A stretch of 11,622 nucleotides of DNA, taken from NCBI GenBank assembly GCA_020853375.1, contig JADYZA010000091.1:1-11622 (forward strand), written 5' to 3'. The notes beneath the pieces are model-generated. The model saw only the letters and a list, made by a program, of their open reading frames with translations. It made no database searches and had not been told where the DNA came from. This stretch comes from Verrucomicrobiota bacterium. GTDB taxonomy: Bacteria > Verrucomicrobiota > Kiritimatiellia > Kiritimatiellales > Tichowtungiaceae. Below, in pieces: positions 5,613-11,622 of the stretch. Position 1 is the stretch's first letter; each line of letters opens with the position of its first letter. Position numbers and translations under genes: made by a program.

Positions 5613-6554
5613 TCAGACGTCGGCGTTTCGATGCCAATCAATTGTCCGGCGGATGGCATCAGGCAGGGCGCCTCGTCTGTATAAACTCAACTCCGTCTCC
5701 GCGCGGTCAACCGACGGAACGTAGCGCGGCGGCAAAGCGCCTTCGATTTTTGTTCCGCGAACGAAAATTTCATTTTTCGTTCCGGCACACTCACGGACGA
5801 GGTGGGCCAAGTCGGAAATGGAAATCGCTTCGTCAGAACCCACGTTGTAAGCCCGCGCCGATTCGCCACGCAACAGCATGGCCAGAAGCCAGTCCGCCAG
5901 ATCGGAGCCGTACATATAAGAGCGCAACGGTGTGCCGTCTCCTTTAATCTCGATCGGTTCGCCCCGCAGACAGTTGCCGATAAAGTTGCCGATGGCGAAG
6001 TGTGTATCTAGCGGAAGCCACGGGCCGACAAATGCAAACGGACGGGCAATGACGGTTTCGATGCCGGACTTGATGCACATCTGTTCGGCCAGCAGTTTGC
6101 CTTTCCCGTAGGCTGTAACCGGATTACACGGAAACGTTTCCGGAATATGTGACAGTTCCGGTGGTTGAACGCCGTAGACCGCGCCGGAGCTGACGTAAAG
6201 CAACCGTTCAACCCCTGCATGTTTTGAAAATTCAAGAACCCGCCGGGTTCCATCAATAATCACGGAGCGCATCTCGTCCGGATTTTCCTGATCCAGCTTC
6301 ACACTAGCCTCGGTCGCCGCATGGATCACGTAGTCGAAATGGCCGGACGGAAAAATGAAATCACGCACATCGCCCCGAATGAGCGTGATCTTTGAATTCG
6401 TTCCAGCCATCGGAAACTGCCGGACAAACAGATCCGGATTCCGGCTCAAAACAACCAGCTCTGTTTCCAAGCCTTGGAAAAGCTCCAGCAACCACTTTCC
6501 GAAAAACCCAGTACCACCGGCCAGGAAAATGCGTTTGTTAGAAAGTTTGTTCAT
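5613..6554 (-). CDS. yerF: Extended SDR reductase, YerF-like (last step of branched sugar)
   Basis: A 313-residue extended short-chain dehydrogenase of the NAD-dependent epimerase/dehydratase family. The nucleotide loop G-G-T-G-F-F-G is at 13-19, S122-S123 precede the catalytic Y149-x-x-x-K153, and A-R-P-F-A-F-V-G-P and Y-N-V-G are typical later motifs. As the last gene of a ddh/yerE operon it is best explained as the YerF-type enzyme that reduces the C4-acetyl branch made by YerE to hydroxyethyl. By fold alone it could also be a 4-ketoreductase or epimerase (paratose or abequose synthase type). The ATG at 6554 lies 5 nt after the yerE stop; a TTG at 6563 would overlap that stop. A perfect palindrome copy encodes F-Q-G-L-E at 26-30. 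Confidence 0.75.
   Translation of the reverse strand: MNKLSNKRIFLAGGTGFFGKWLLELFQGLETELVVLSRNPDLFVRQFPMAGTNSKITLIRGDVRDFIFPSGHFDYVIHAATEASVKLDQENPDEMRSVIIDGTRRVLEFSKHAGVERLLYVSSGAVYGVQPPELSHIPETFPCNPVTAYGKGKLLAEQMCIKSGIETVIARPFAFVGPWLPLDTHFAIGNFIGNCLRGEPIEIKGDGTPLRSYMYGSDLADWLLAMLLRGESARAYNVGSDEAISISDLAHLVRECAGTKNEIFVRGTKIEGALPPRYVPSVDRAETELSLYRRGALPDAIRRTIDWHRNADV
6465..6479. repeat. Perfect TTCCAA-N3-TTGGAA palindrome in yerF
   Basis: TTCCAAGCCTTGGAA is a full 12/12 match and encodes F-Q-G-L-E (26-30), right after the first Rossmann helix. The three central bases differ from the prmC copies, so only the arms are conserved. Confidence 0.85.
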
Positions 6555-6559
6555 CGGAC

Positions 6560-8257
6560 TCAATTCCGACGGGGGTCCATATCGTTCAGTAGACGCCCGA
6601 AGGATGTTTTTGGGAAAACCTTTGTATCAACGTCGATGATCACATTCAGCAATGCTGGCGCACTGGGGTCTTCCCAGAGCCACTGAATTGCCGCATCTAT
6701 CTCTTGAGGTGTTCGGATAGTTTTTGCCGATATCCGGTAGGCTCCAGCTACGGCTTCGAAATCCGGCGCGCTGTAACCCCAAATGGTCGATTGCATCCGT
6801 GATTCAAAATATTCCTCCTGAAATTGGCCGACCATTCCTAAGCTGTTGTTGTTCAAAACGACCATTTTAACAGGGAGTTTATGCAAAGAAATCGTCTCCA
6901 ACTCCTGGATATTACATTGCATGCCACCATCCCCGGCCACCACCACAACAGGTTTTCCAGAAGACAAGGTCGCTCCGATGGCGGCTGGCAGAGCAAAGCC
7001 CATCGAGCCCATGCCGCCAGACACCAGAAACCGCTGACCCTCATTGATTTCAACGGATTGCGCCGCCCACATCTGGTGCTTTCCAACATCAGCCAGGATG
7101 GCGGAAGCTTTCGTGGAAGCCGCTGATAAAGCGTGTATGAAGCGATTGGGGTTGATTCCTTTGCAACTCTCAAGCTCCTCCGTATCCGGCGAAAGAATTA
7201 TTTTATCGGCAATCCAAGATTCCCATGTTTCTCGCTTGCGACGAGTCCCGCCAGAAAGAGCTAAAAGAGAGGCCTCCATAAAATCTGATAACTCCGCACA
7301 GCATACGTCACAACCGGTCACTCGGTTATTAAGCTGTCCTGACTCACAATCCACATGGAAAATCTGGCGACTCCCTTTGAATCCATCGACGTCAGCCCCT
7401 GTCTGGCGAACATCTAGGCGACTGCCCAACACGAGCATGAAATCGCTTTCCATCATCGCCTGATTCGCCCAGCGGTTTCCGTATGTGCCAATCATTCCGA
7501 CTTTTAACGGATGGGCCGTAGGCAAGGCATCCAAGCCCATGAGCGAACAAACCACCGGTATATTCAATAACTCGGCCAGTTCACGAAATTTCGCTGTCAC
7601 TCCGGCGGAGCGGATCCCGCCACCCGCCAGCAGGAGCGGTTTCTGCGCCGTTTCCAAACTGCTGAATACCCGCTTGGCAAATTCACAGGTTTCGGCGGAA
7701 ATAGGTTTCTTGTTTATGAAGTCAGACCGCAGAGACTCCACCTCCATGCGCTGCACGTCCATGGGAATATCAACCAGAACAGGGCCGGGTCGTCCTTCAA
7801 CAGCCAGCCGGAATGCCTGCTCAAGAATCGCTGGAAGTTCTTCCGCCGTTTTCACAAGCCAAGCGGCCTTGGTGATCGGCTTAACGATCGAGACGATATC
7901 CGTTTCCTGAAAACCCTGCTGCCGGATCGCCAAATCGCCGGAAAGTTCCGTTGTATTGACCTGCCCGGTAATAAATACCGCCGGAACTGAATCGAAATAA
8001 CAACTGCCAATCGCCGTCACGAGATTGGTCGCCCCCGGCCCGCTCGTTGCCAGAGCTACACCCGGAATGCCGCTCATTCGCCCCACCGCCTCGGCTGCGA
8101 ATCCGGCGGCCTGCTCATGGTGCATACTGACAATTCGTATCCCGCCCTGCTGATGGATGGAATCAATAATATGCGTAATCATTCCGCCGATCATTTCAAA
8201 AACAACCGGCACCCTCTGACGGTGCAGGAAATCGGCTATATAATCGGACGCTTTCAT
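6560..8257 (-). CDS. yerE: ThDP-dependent C2-transferase, YerE-like
   Basis: A 565-residue protein of the acetolactate synthase/pyruvate decarboxylase family. The N-terminal pyrimidine-binding domain holds the activating glutamate E48 (H-H-E-Q-A-A), followed by T-S-G-P-G-A-T-N. The central domain has A-G-G-G-I-R and L-G-S-R-L-D. The C-terminal diphosphate domain has the Mg/ThDP motif G-D-G at 442-444 ending in N-N-N at 469-471. YerE of Y. pseudotuberculosis O:VI, an FAD/ThDP enzyme, transfers an acetyl-level two-carbon unit from pyruvate to C4 of CDP-3,6-dideoxy-4-hexulose. The same role is inferred here from its place between ddhD and a reductase. No ilvN-like small subunit or ilvC is nearby, which argues against ordinary acetolactate synthase. 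The ATG at 8257 was preferred to an upstream TTG at 8278, which would overlap ddhD. Its Shine-Dalgarno sequence is poor. Confidence 0.82.
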   Translation of the reverse strand: MKASDYIADFLHRQRVPVVFEMIGGMITHIIDSIHQQGGIRIVSMHHEQAAGFAAEAVGRMSGIPGVALATSGPGATNLVTAIGSCYFDSVPAVFITGQVNTTELSGDLAIRQQGFQETDIVSIVKPITKAAWLVKTAEELPAILEQAFRLAVEGRPGPVLVDIPMDVQRMEVESLRSDFINKKPISAETCEFAKRVFSSLETAQKPLLLAGGGIRSAGVTAKFRELAELLNIPVVCSLMGLDALPTAHPLKVGMIGTYGNRWANQAMMESDFMLVLGSRLDVRQTGADVDGFKGSRQIFHVDCESGQLNNRVTGCDVCCAELSDFMEASLLALSGGTRRKRETWESWIADKIILSPDTEELESCKGINPNRFIHALSAASTKASAILADVGKHQMWAAQSVEINEGQRFLVSGGMGSMGFALPAAIGATLSSGKPVVVVAGDGGMQCNIQELETISLHKLPVKMVVLNNNSLGMVGQFQEEYFESRMQSTIWGYSAPDFEAVAGAYRISAKTIRTPQEIDAAIQWLWEDPSAPALLNVIIDVDTKVFPKTSFGRLLNDMDPRRN

Positions 8258-8268
8258 ATCGCTTTTTA

Positions 8269-8976
8269 TTATTCCCAATCATCCACACGGACACGTTCGG
8301 CTTCCACGCCGAGATCCTGCAGACGTTTTCTAAACGTGCCGATCATAGCGGGTGGACCGGAAAGATAAAAGAGCGAACCGGAGGGCGCGGCGGCATGAAT
8401 GGCGACGATGTTCAGGACGCCCTTTTCACCGGGCGCAGAACCGTCTTCGCAATAAACCGCTTTTCCGAAGTTTGGAAGTTCCGCTTCACAACGCTTAATC
8501 AGGTCGCCGAACAAATAGTGTTCTGCGGAACGAATGCCGTAATAAAGCATGACCGCCTGTTCCGATTTTTCCTCCAGCATCTGTTTGAGCAGTGACAGGT
8601 ACGGGGTGATTCCAACTCCGCCCGCAATCAGGATCAGATGTTTGTCCGGCGGGAAAAGAAACTCGCCATAGGGAAGTTTCAGCCAGCACTCCGATCCGTT
8701 TTCCAGAGTTTGGAAAATCCGCTCCGTAAACCGACCTTTCACTGAAATGGTCACGGCCAATTCCTCGTGCCGTTCGGAGGGCGCAGAGGCGATAGAAAAA
8801 ACCCGCGACTCCGGCCACTGCTCGTTCGGCTGGTATTCATCGAGTGCGAGATGCAGAAATTGTCCGGCGTGAAATTTCGGCACTCGGCCCTGCGGCTTGA
8901 AATGGTAGCTTGCAACCGAACCGGTATGCCTCACAACCTCCGAAACGCTCGCCTTGATTTTTACGGGACTGGCCAT
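8269..8976 (-). CDS. ddhD: FAD/NAD(P)H reductase, DdhD-like, without ferredoxin domain
   Basis: A 235-residue flavin reductase of the ferredoxin-NADP reductase superfamily. The FAD-binding motif R-V-F-S-I-A-S-A-P begins at residue 58, the nucleotide-binding G-G-V-G-I-T-P is at 119-125, and L-S-G-P-P-A-M and the terminal R-V-R-V-D-D-W-E fit the family. In the ddh pathway E3 (DdhD, also AscD) passes electrons from NADH through FAD and its own plant-type [2Fe-2S] domain to DdhC. This protein has no cysteine-rich ferredoxin domain at either end and is about 90 residues shorter than DdhD, so it is the flavin half only. It is separated from ddhC by a 129-bp gap filled by an inverted repeat, and from yerE by 11 bp. 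It carries one in-frame palindrome copy (F-Q-T-L-E, 88-92) and one out of frame. No good Shine-Dalgarno sequence is visible. Confidence 0.8.
   Translation of the reverse strand: MASPVKIKASVSEVVRHTGSVASYHFKPQGRVPKFHAGQFLHLALDEYQPNEQWPESRVFSIASAPSERHEELAVTISVKGRFTERIFQTLENGSECWLKLPYGEFLFPPDKHLILIAGGVGITPYLSLLKQMLEEKSEQAVMLYYGIRSAEHYLFGDLIKRCEAELPNFGKAVYCEDGSAPGEKGVLNIVAIHAAAPSGSLFYLSGPPAMIGTFRKRLQDLGVEAERVRVDDWE
8463..8477. repeat. TTCCAA-N3-TTGGAA palindrome in ddhD, out of frame
   Basis: TTCCGAAGTTTGGAA has one mismatch. In the ddhD frame it reads P-N-F-G rather than F-Q-x-L-E, the only coding copy in a different frame. Confidence 0.5.
8701..8715. repeat. TTCCAA-N3-TTGGAA palindrome copy in ddhD
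   Basis: TTCCAGAGTTTGGAA has one mismatch. It encodes F-Q-T-L-E (88-92) on the ddhD strand, in the flavin-domain strand region before the G-E-F loop. Confidence 0.65.
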
Positions 8977-8990
8977 AAATTAAAACCGTT

Positions 8991-9102
8991 TTACCACGAA
9001 GGACACAAAGAGCGCGAAGGGTCAGCACATCCGATCACACGATTAGACAAAATATCGAAATCCATCAACATCCCTTCGTGTTCTTCGAGCCTTCGTGGTG
9101 AA
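8991..9102. repeat. Inverted repeat element, ACCACGAAGG family, between ddhC and ddhD
   Basis: The left arm (8991-9021) starts TTACCACGAAGGACAC and ends GCGAAGGG. The right arm (9072-9102) starts CCCTTCGTGTTCTTCG and ends CCTTCGTGGTGAA. They are imperfect reverse complements, about 30 bp each, around a 50-bp A-rich centre. The element fills nearly the whole ddhC-ddhD gap and stops 3 bp from the ddhC stop codon. Each arm is built of ACGAAGGACAC-like units, a type of short dispersed repeat that I believe recurs in many genomes. It could form a hairpin in the polycistronic mRNA. Confidence 0.75.
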
Positions 9103-9105
9103 TCA

Positions 9106-10425
9106 TCACAGATTTTTCACAAAGTCGCGGATTTTCCCCGTGACATAATTGATCTTTGCTTCGGTCAGTCCAGGGAATACTCCCATGAACAGCGTGTTGT
9201 TCATGATGGTGTCGGTATTTTCCAGGCCGCCGACAACGCGATGTTCAATATTCATGTAACCGGGCTGGCGGAGCAGATTGCCTGCGAAGAGTCCGCGGGT
9301 TTCAATCAGGTTCCGGTCAAGATGCTGCGCCAGCTCCACGCGGCTGAAAGGGGCGTTTTCACGCAATGTCAGAATATAGGAAAACCACGACGGATCGCTA
9401 TGTTCGGTGGCCCGCGGCAGGATAAAGAAATCTTCCAATCCTTGGAGGCCTGCGGTGATTCGCTGGAAGTTTTCTTTCCGCCGAGCCGTGAAAGAATCCA
9501 GCTTATCCATCTGAGCGGCGCCGATCGCAGCCTGCATATCCGTCATCTTGAGATTGTAGCCGATGTGCGAGTAAACATATTTATGGTCATAGCCCTTCGG
9601 AAGCGTTCCATACTGCTTGGTGAATCGGCATCCGCAGGTGTTGTTTTCTCCGCCTTCGCAATAGCAGTCGCGGCCCCAGTCACGGAACGATTTGATGATG
9701 CGCGCGAGTTGTGGATCGTCGGTAATCACGCAGCCGCCTTCGCCAGTGGTGATATGATGAGCCGGATAAAATGATCCGGTGGCGATGTGACCAAACGTTC
9801 CGGTCAGCTTCCCGCGATAGCGGCTGCCTAGCGCATCGCAATTGTCTTCTATCAGCCACAGGTCGTGTTTTTTGGCAAAGGCGCAAACAGCATCGAGGTT
9901 GAATGGATTTCCCAACGTGTGAGCGATGAAAACAGCTTTGGTCTTGGGAGACAAAGCCTCTTCCAGTTTTGAAACGTCGATGTTGTAGGTGCCGAGCTCC
10001 ACGTCTACAAAAACCGGAACCAGCCGATTCTGGACGATCGGAGAAACCGTGGCGGGAAATCCGGCCGCGACGGTGATCACCTCGTCGCTCGGCATCAGCC
10101 TTTTGTCGCCGAGCGTTTCAGAGGTCAGCGCGGAAATCGCCAACAGGTTGGAGGAAGAACCCGAGTTGGTTAGAATCACGTCGGATACGTCATAAAAATC
10201 CTCCAACTTCCCGCTGAATTCTTCGGCATAACGTCCCGCCGTCAGCCAGAAATCGAGCGAGGAATCCACCAGCGATACCAGCTCCTGCGCATCGAAAACC
10301 CGACCGGCATAATTAACGCGGGTTTTCCCGGGAACAAATTCATCGCCGGCCTTGTCGTGGGCCAAGCTGTAGAATTCTTTAACCTTCGCCAGAATTTCAT
10401 TTCGTAAAGAGGCTGCCTTATCCAT
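9106..10425 (-). CDS. ddhC: CDP-6-deoxy-D-xylo-4-hexulose 3-dehydrase (E1)
   Basis: A 439-residue enzyme of the DegT/DnrJ/EryC1/StrS aminotransferase fold that uses PMP and a [2Fe-2S] cluster to remove the C3 hydroxyl of the CDP-4-keto-6-deoxy sugar. The iron-sulfur ligands match the pattern of Yersinia E1 exactly: C196-x57-C254-x-C256-x7-C264. The usual PLP lysine is replaced by H223 in S-F-Y-P-A-H-H, the hallmark of a dehydrase rather than an aminotransferase (H220 in Yersinia). R-D-W-G-R-D-C-Y-C and Y-D-H-K-Y-x-Y-S-H are also conserved. The ATG at 10425 has GGAG 9 nt upstream and lies 4 bp after the ddhB stop; an upstream ATG at 10446 would overlap ddhB. Usual names are ddhC, rfbH or ascC. 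A palindrome copy encodes L-Q-G-L-E. Confidence 0.95.
   Translation of the reverse strand: MDKAASLRNEILAKVKEFYSLAHDKAGDEFVPGKTRVNYAGRVFDAQELVSLVDSSLDFWLTAGRYAEEFSGKLEDFYDVSDVILTNSGSSSNLLAISALTSETLGDKRLMPSDEVITVAAGFPATVSPIVQNRLVPVFVDVELGTYNIDVSKLEEALSPKTKAVFIAHTLGNPFNLDAVCAFAKKHDLWLIEDNCDALGSRYRGKLTGTFGHIATGSFYPAHHITTGEGGCVITDDPQLARIIKSFRDWGRDCYCEGGENNTCGCRFTKQYGTLPKGYDHKYVYSHIGYNLKMTDMQAAIGAAQMDKLDSFTARRKENFQRITAGLQGLEDFFILPRATEHSDPSWFSYILTLRENAPFSRVELAQHLDRNLIETRGLFAGNLLRQPGYMNIEHRVVGGLENTDTIMNNTLFMGVFPGLTEAKINYVTGKIRDFVKNL
9433..9447. repeat. TTCCAA-N3-TTGGAA palindrome copy in ddhC
   Basis: TTCCAATCCTTGGAG has one mismatch at the last base. It encodes L-Q-G-L-E on the ddhC strand, in the C-terminal small domain after the R-K-E-N-F-Q-R-I helix. 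Confidence 0.65.
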
Positions 10426-10429
10426 CGGT

Positions 10430-11503
10430 TCAAACTCCAAAATCAACTTGCTTCGTGTATTCAGTCAGATCGGACTCCGTCGCCAAGGTTCCGCTTTCAT
10501 AAAATTCGCGATACCAGCCGACTGTTTTTTCAAACGTCTTCTCACTGCCCCAAACGGGATGCCAGTTCAGTTGCTCGCGTGCTTTGGCGCAGTCGAGTTT
10601 CAGAAGATTGGCTTCGTGCGGGGCCTCCGCAGTCTGCGCTAATCGGTAATCAATCCGGCTCCAGTACCGCTTAATGCTCTCCACCACGTCGCGCACGGAA
10701 AGATCGGCATCTTCCGCCGGGCCGAAGTTCCACCCAGTCGAAAATTCCGGATTGCCTTCCAACAAATGCCGTCCAACCAGCAAGTAGCCGCCCAAAGGTT
10801 CCAGCACATGTTGCCACGGACGTGTCGCGCCAGGATTGCGGATTTCCACCGGCTTACCTGCAGCCACGGCCCGCATGATGTCCGGAATAAGCCGGTCTTC
10901 CGCCCAGTCGCCGCCGCCAATCACATTGCCCGCCCGGCAACTCGCCAGCAAGGTCTGATGTTTTTTTCCGAATGCGGCGGGATTGAAGTAGGAGTTGCGG
11001 TAGGAGGCGGTCAACAACTCGGAACACCCTTTCGACGAGCTGTACGGATCGTGGCCGCCCATTGCGTCATCTTCGCGGTAACCGCGCGCCCACTCCCGGT
11101 TTTCGTAACATTTATCGCTGGTCACGTTGATGATCGCCCGCACCGATTCCGTTTTGCGGCAGGCTTCAAAAACATTCAGCGTTCCCATGAAATTGGTCGA
11201 ATACGTTTCGACCGGATTACGATAGGAGGCGCGCACCAGCGGTTGCGCCGCCAGATGAAAAACCATATCCGGCTGAAATTGTTGAAATGTTTTTTCCAGG
11301 GATTGGAAATCACGGATGTCGGCCAGCTCTGAGCGCATATTCAGCTTCAGCAGATTCCAGTGCGACGGATCGGTGGGCGCAGGCAACGCATACCCGCAAA
11401 CTTCCGCGCCCAAGCGCTGGAGCCAATAGGCCAGCCAGCTTCCTTTGAAACCGGTGTGACCGGTCAGCAAAACCTTTTTGCCCTGATAAATTCCGCCGAA
11501 CAT
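10430..11503 (-). CDS. ddhB: CDP-glucose 4,6-dehydratase
   Basis: A 357-residue extended SDR enzyme that converts CDP-D-glucose to CDP-4-keto-6-deoxyglucose with tightly bound NAD+, the second step of 3,6-dideoxyhexose synthesis. The cofactor loop is G-H-T-G-F-K-G at 15-21. The active site has T128-S129-D130-K131 and Y154-x-x-x-K158 (Y-S-S-S-K-G-C). The stretches A-G-N-V-I-G-G-G-D-W and R-N-P-G-A-T-R-P-W-Q-H-V-L-E are specific to RfbG/DdhB proteins. The ATG at 11503 overlaps the ddhA stop codon (TAATG), so the two genes are translationally coupled; an in-frame ATG at 11524 would give 7 unsupported residues. A palindrome copy encodes F-Q-S-L-E at 66-70. Confidence 0.95.
   Translation of the reverse strand: MFGGIYQGKKVLLTGHTGFKGSWLAYWLQRLGAEVCGYALPAPTDPSHWNLLKLNMRSELADIRDFQSLEKTFQQFQPDMVFHLAAQPLVRASYRNPVETYSTNFMGTLNVFEACRKTESVRAIINVTSDKCYENREWARGYREDDAMGGHDPYSSSKGCSELLTASYRNSYFNPAAFGKKHQTLLASCRAGNVIGGGDWAEDRLIPDIMRAVAAGKPVEIRNPGATRPWQHVLEPLGGYLLVGRHLLEGNPEFSTGWNFGPAEDADLSVRDVVESIKRYWSRIDYRLAQTAEAPHEANLLKLDCAKAREQLNWHPVWGSEKTFEKTVGWYREFYESGTLATESDLTEYTKQVDFGV
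11294..11308. repeat. TTCCAA-N3-TTGGAA palindrome copy in ddhB
   Basis: TTCCAGGGATTGGAA has one mismatch. It encodes F-Q-S-L-E (66-70) on the ddhB strand, just after the conserved D-I-R-D of the SDR fold. Confidence 0.65.
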
Positions 11504-11622
11504 TATGCCCAGCCCTTCGTCCATGGTGCCTTACCGGAATCCCACAGCTGATTCAGTAGCTGGTGTTCGCGCGCCGTATCCATGCATTGCCAGAAACCCT
11601 GATGCTGATAAGCCCCCATCGC
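11503..11622 (-). CDS. ddhA: Glucose-1-phosphate cytidylyltransferase, C-terminus only
   Basis: The open frame enters from the right edge and gives 39 residues and a TAA stop. [14 protein letters not shown], then [13 protein letters not shown], is the characteristic C-terminus of RfbF/DdhA, which makes CDP-glucose from CTP and glucose-1-phosphate. It is the first committed step of the pathway encoded downstream. The stop overlaps the ddhB start as TAATG. The nucleotide-binding N-terminal part lies outside the window. Confidence 0.9.
   Translation of the reverse strand, partial: AMGAYQHQGFWQCMDTAREHQLLNQLWDSGKAPWTKGWA

Noticed and set aside
7652..7666. TTCCAAACTGCTGAA in yerE, read as F-S-S-L-E
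   Set aside because: It has two mismatches to the palindrome, so it is counted as a possible decayed copy only and left out of the tally.
6560..8257. Annotation as acetolactate synthase large subunit (ilvB) for branched-chain amino acids
   Set aside because: There is no small subunit, ilvC or ilvD nearby, and the gene is embedded between CDP-dideoxysugar genes, where YerE is the known member of this family.
8767..9774. Long plus-strand open frame of 335 codons across ddhD, the gap and ddhC
   Set aside because: It runs antisense through two well-supported genes and the inverted repeat, has no recognisable motif or ribosome binding site, and is explained by the complementary reading of coding DNA.
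10140..10160. CCAACAGGTTGG in ddhC as a further palindrome copy
   Set aside because: The centre is four bases instead of three and the outer T/A bases do not match.

Overview
The window looks like a chromosomal segment from a Gram-negative member of the PVC group, most likely Kiritimatiellota, Verrucomicrobiota or Lentisphaerota. This is inference. It rests on a PEP-CTERM exported protein, many dispersed micro-repeats both inside and between genes, and a mid-range GC content. No rRNA, tRNA, transposase or CRISPR array is visible.

Left part (1-922, minus strand): the 5' end of a secreted protein gene (only its signal peptide lies in the window) sits behind a complete PEP-CTERM protein gene. 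Middle part (1124-5604): housekeeping and repair genes. dinB (DNA polymerase IV) overlaps rlmA (23S rRNA guanine methyltransferase) on the plus strand. prmC (release-factor glutamine methyltransferase) runs convergently and overlaps the rlmA 3' end by 56 bp. A classical SDR oxidoreductase and recO follow on the plus strand.

Right part (5613-11622, minus strand): one tightly packed operon for a CDP-linked branched-chain 3,6-dideoxyhexose. In transcription order it is ddhA (3' end only), ddhB, ddhC, a ddhD-like flavin reductase, a YerE-like ThDP enzyme and a YerF-like reductase. This is the gene set known from yersiniose A biosynthesis in Yersinia pseudotuberculosis O:VI. Glucose-1-phosphate is activated with CTP, dehydrated at C4/C6, deoxygenated at C3 by the PMP/[2Fe-2S] enzyme with electrons from the reductase, extended at C4 by a two-carbon unit from pyruvate, and finally reduced. 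The likely destination is O-antigen or another surface glycan. The reductase lacks the ferredoxin domain found in the enteric DdhD.

Across the whole window lies a dispersed palindrome, TTCCAA-NNN-TTGGAA, with 10 copies at 0-1 mismatch where about 0.03 would be expected by chance. One copy is intergenic and nine are inside genes. Eight of those nine lie in the same reading frame, so that unrelated proteins share an F-Q-x-L-E-like pentapeptide. Three adjacent genes (rlmA, prmC, recO) also carry in-frame tracts from three different short-repeat families, and a fourth family forms a 112-bp inverted repeat inside the sugar operon. This repeat load is the most unusual signal in the window.
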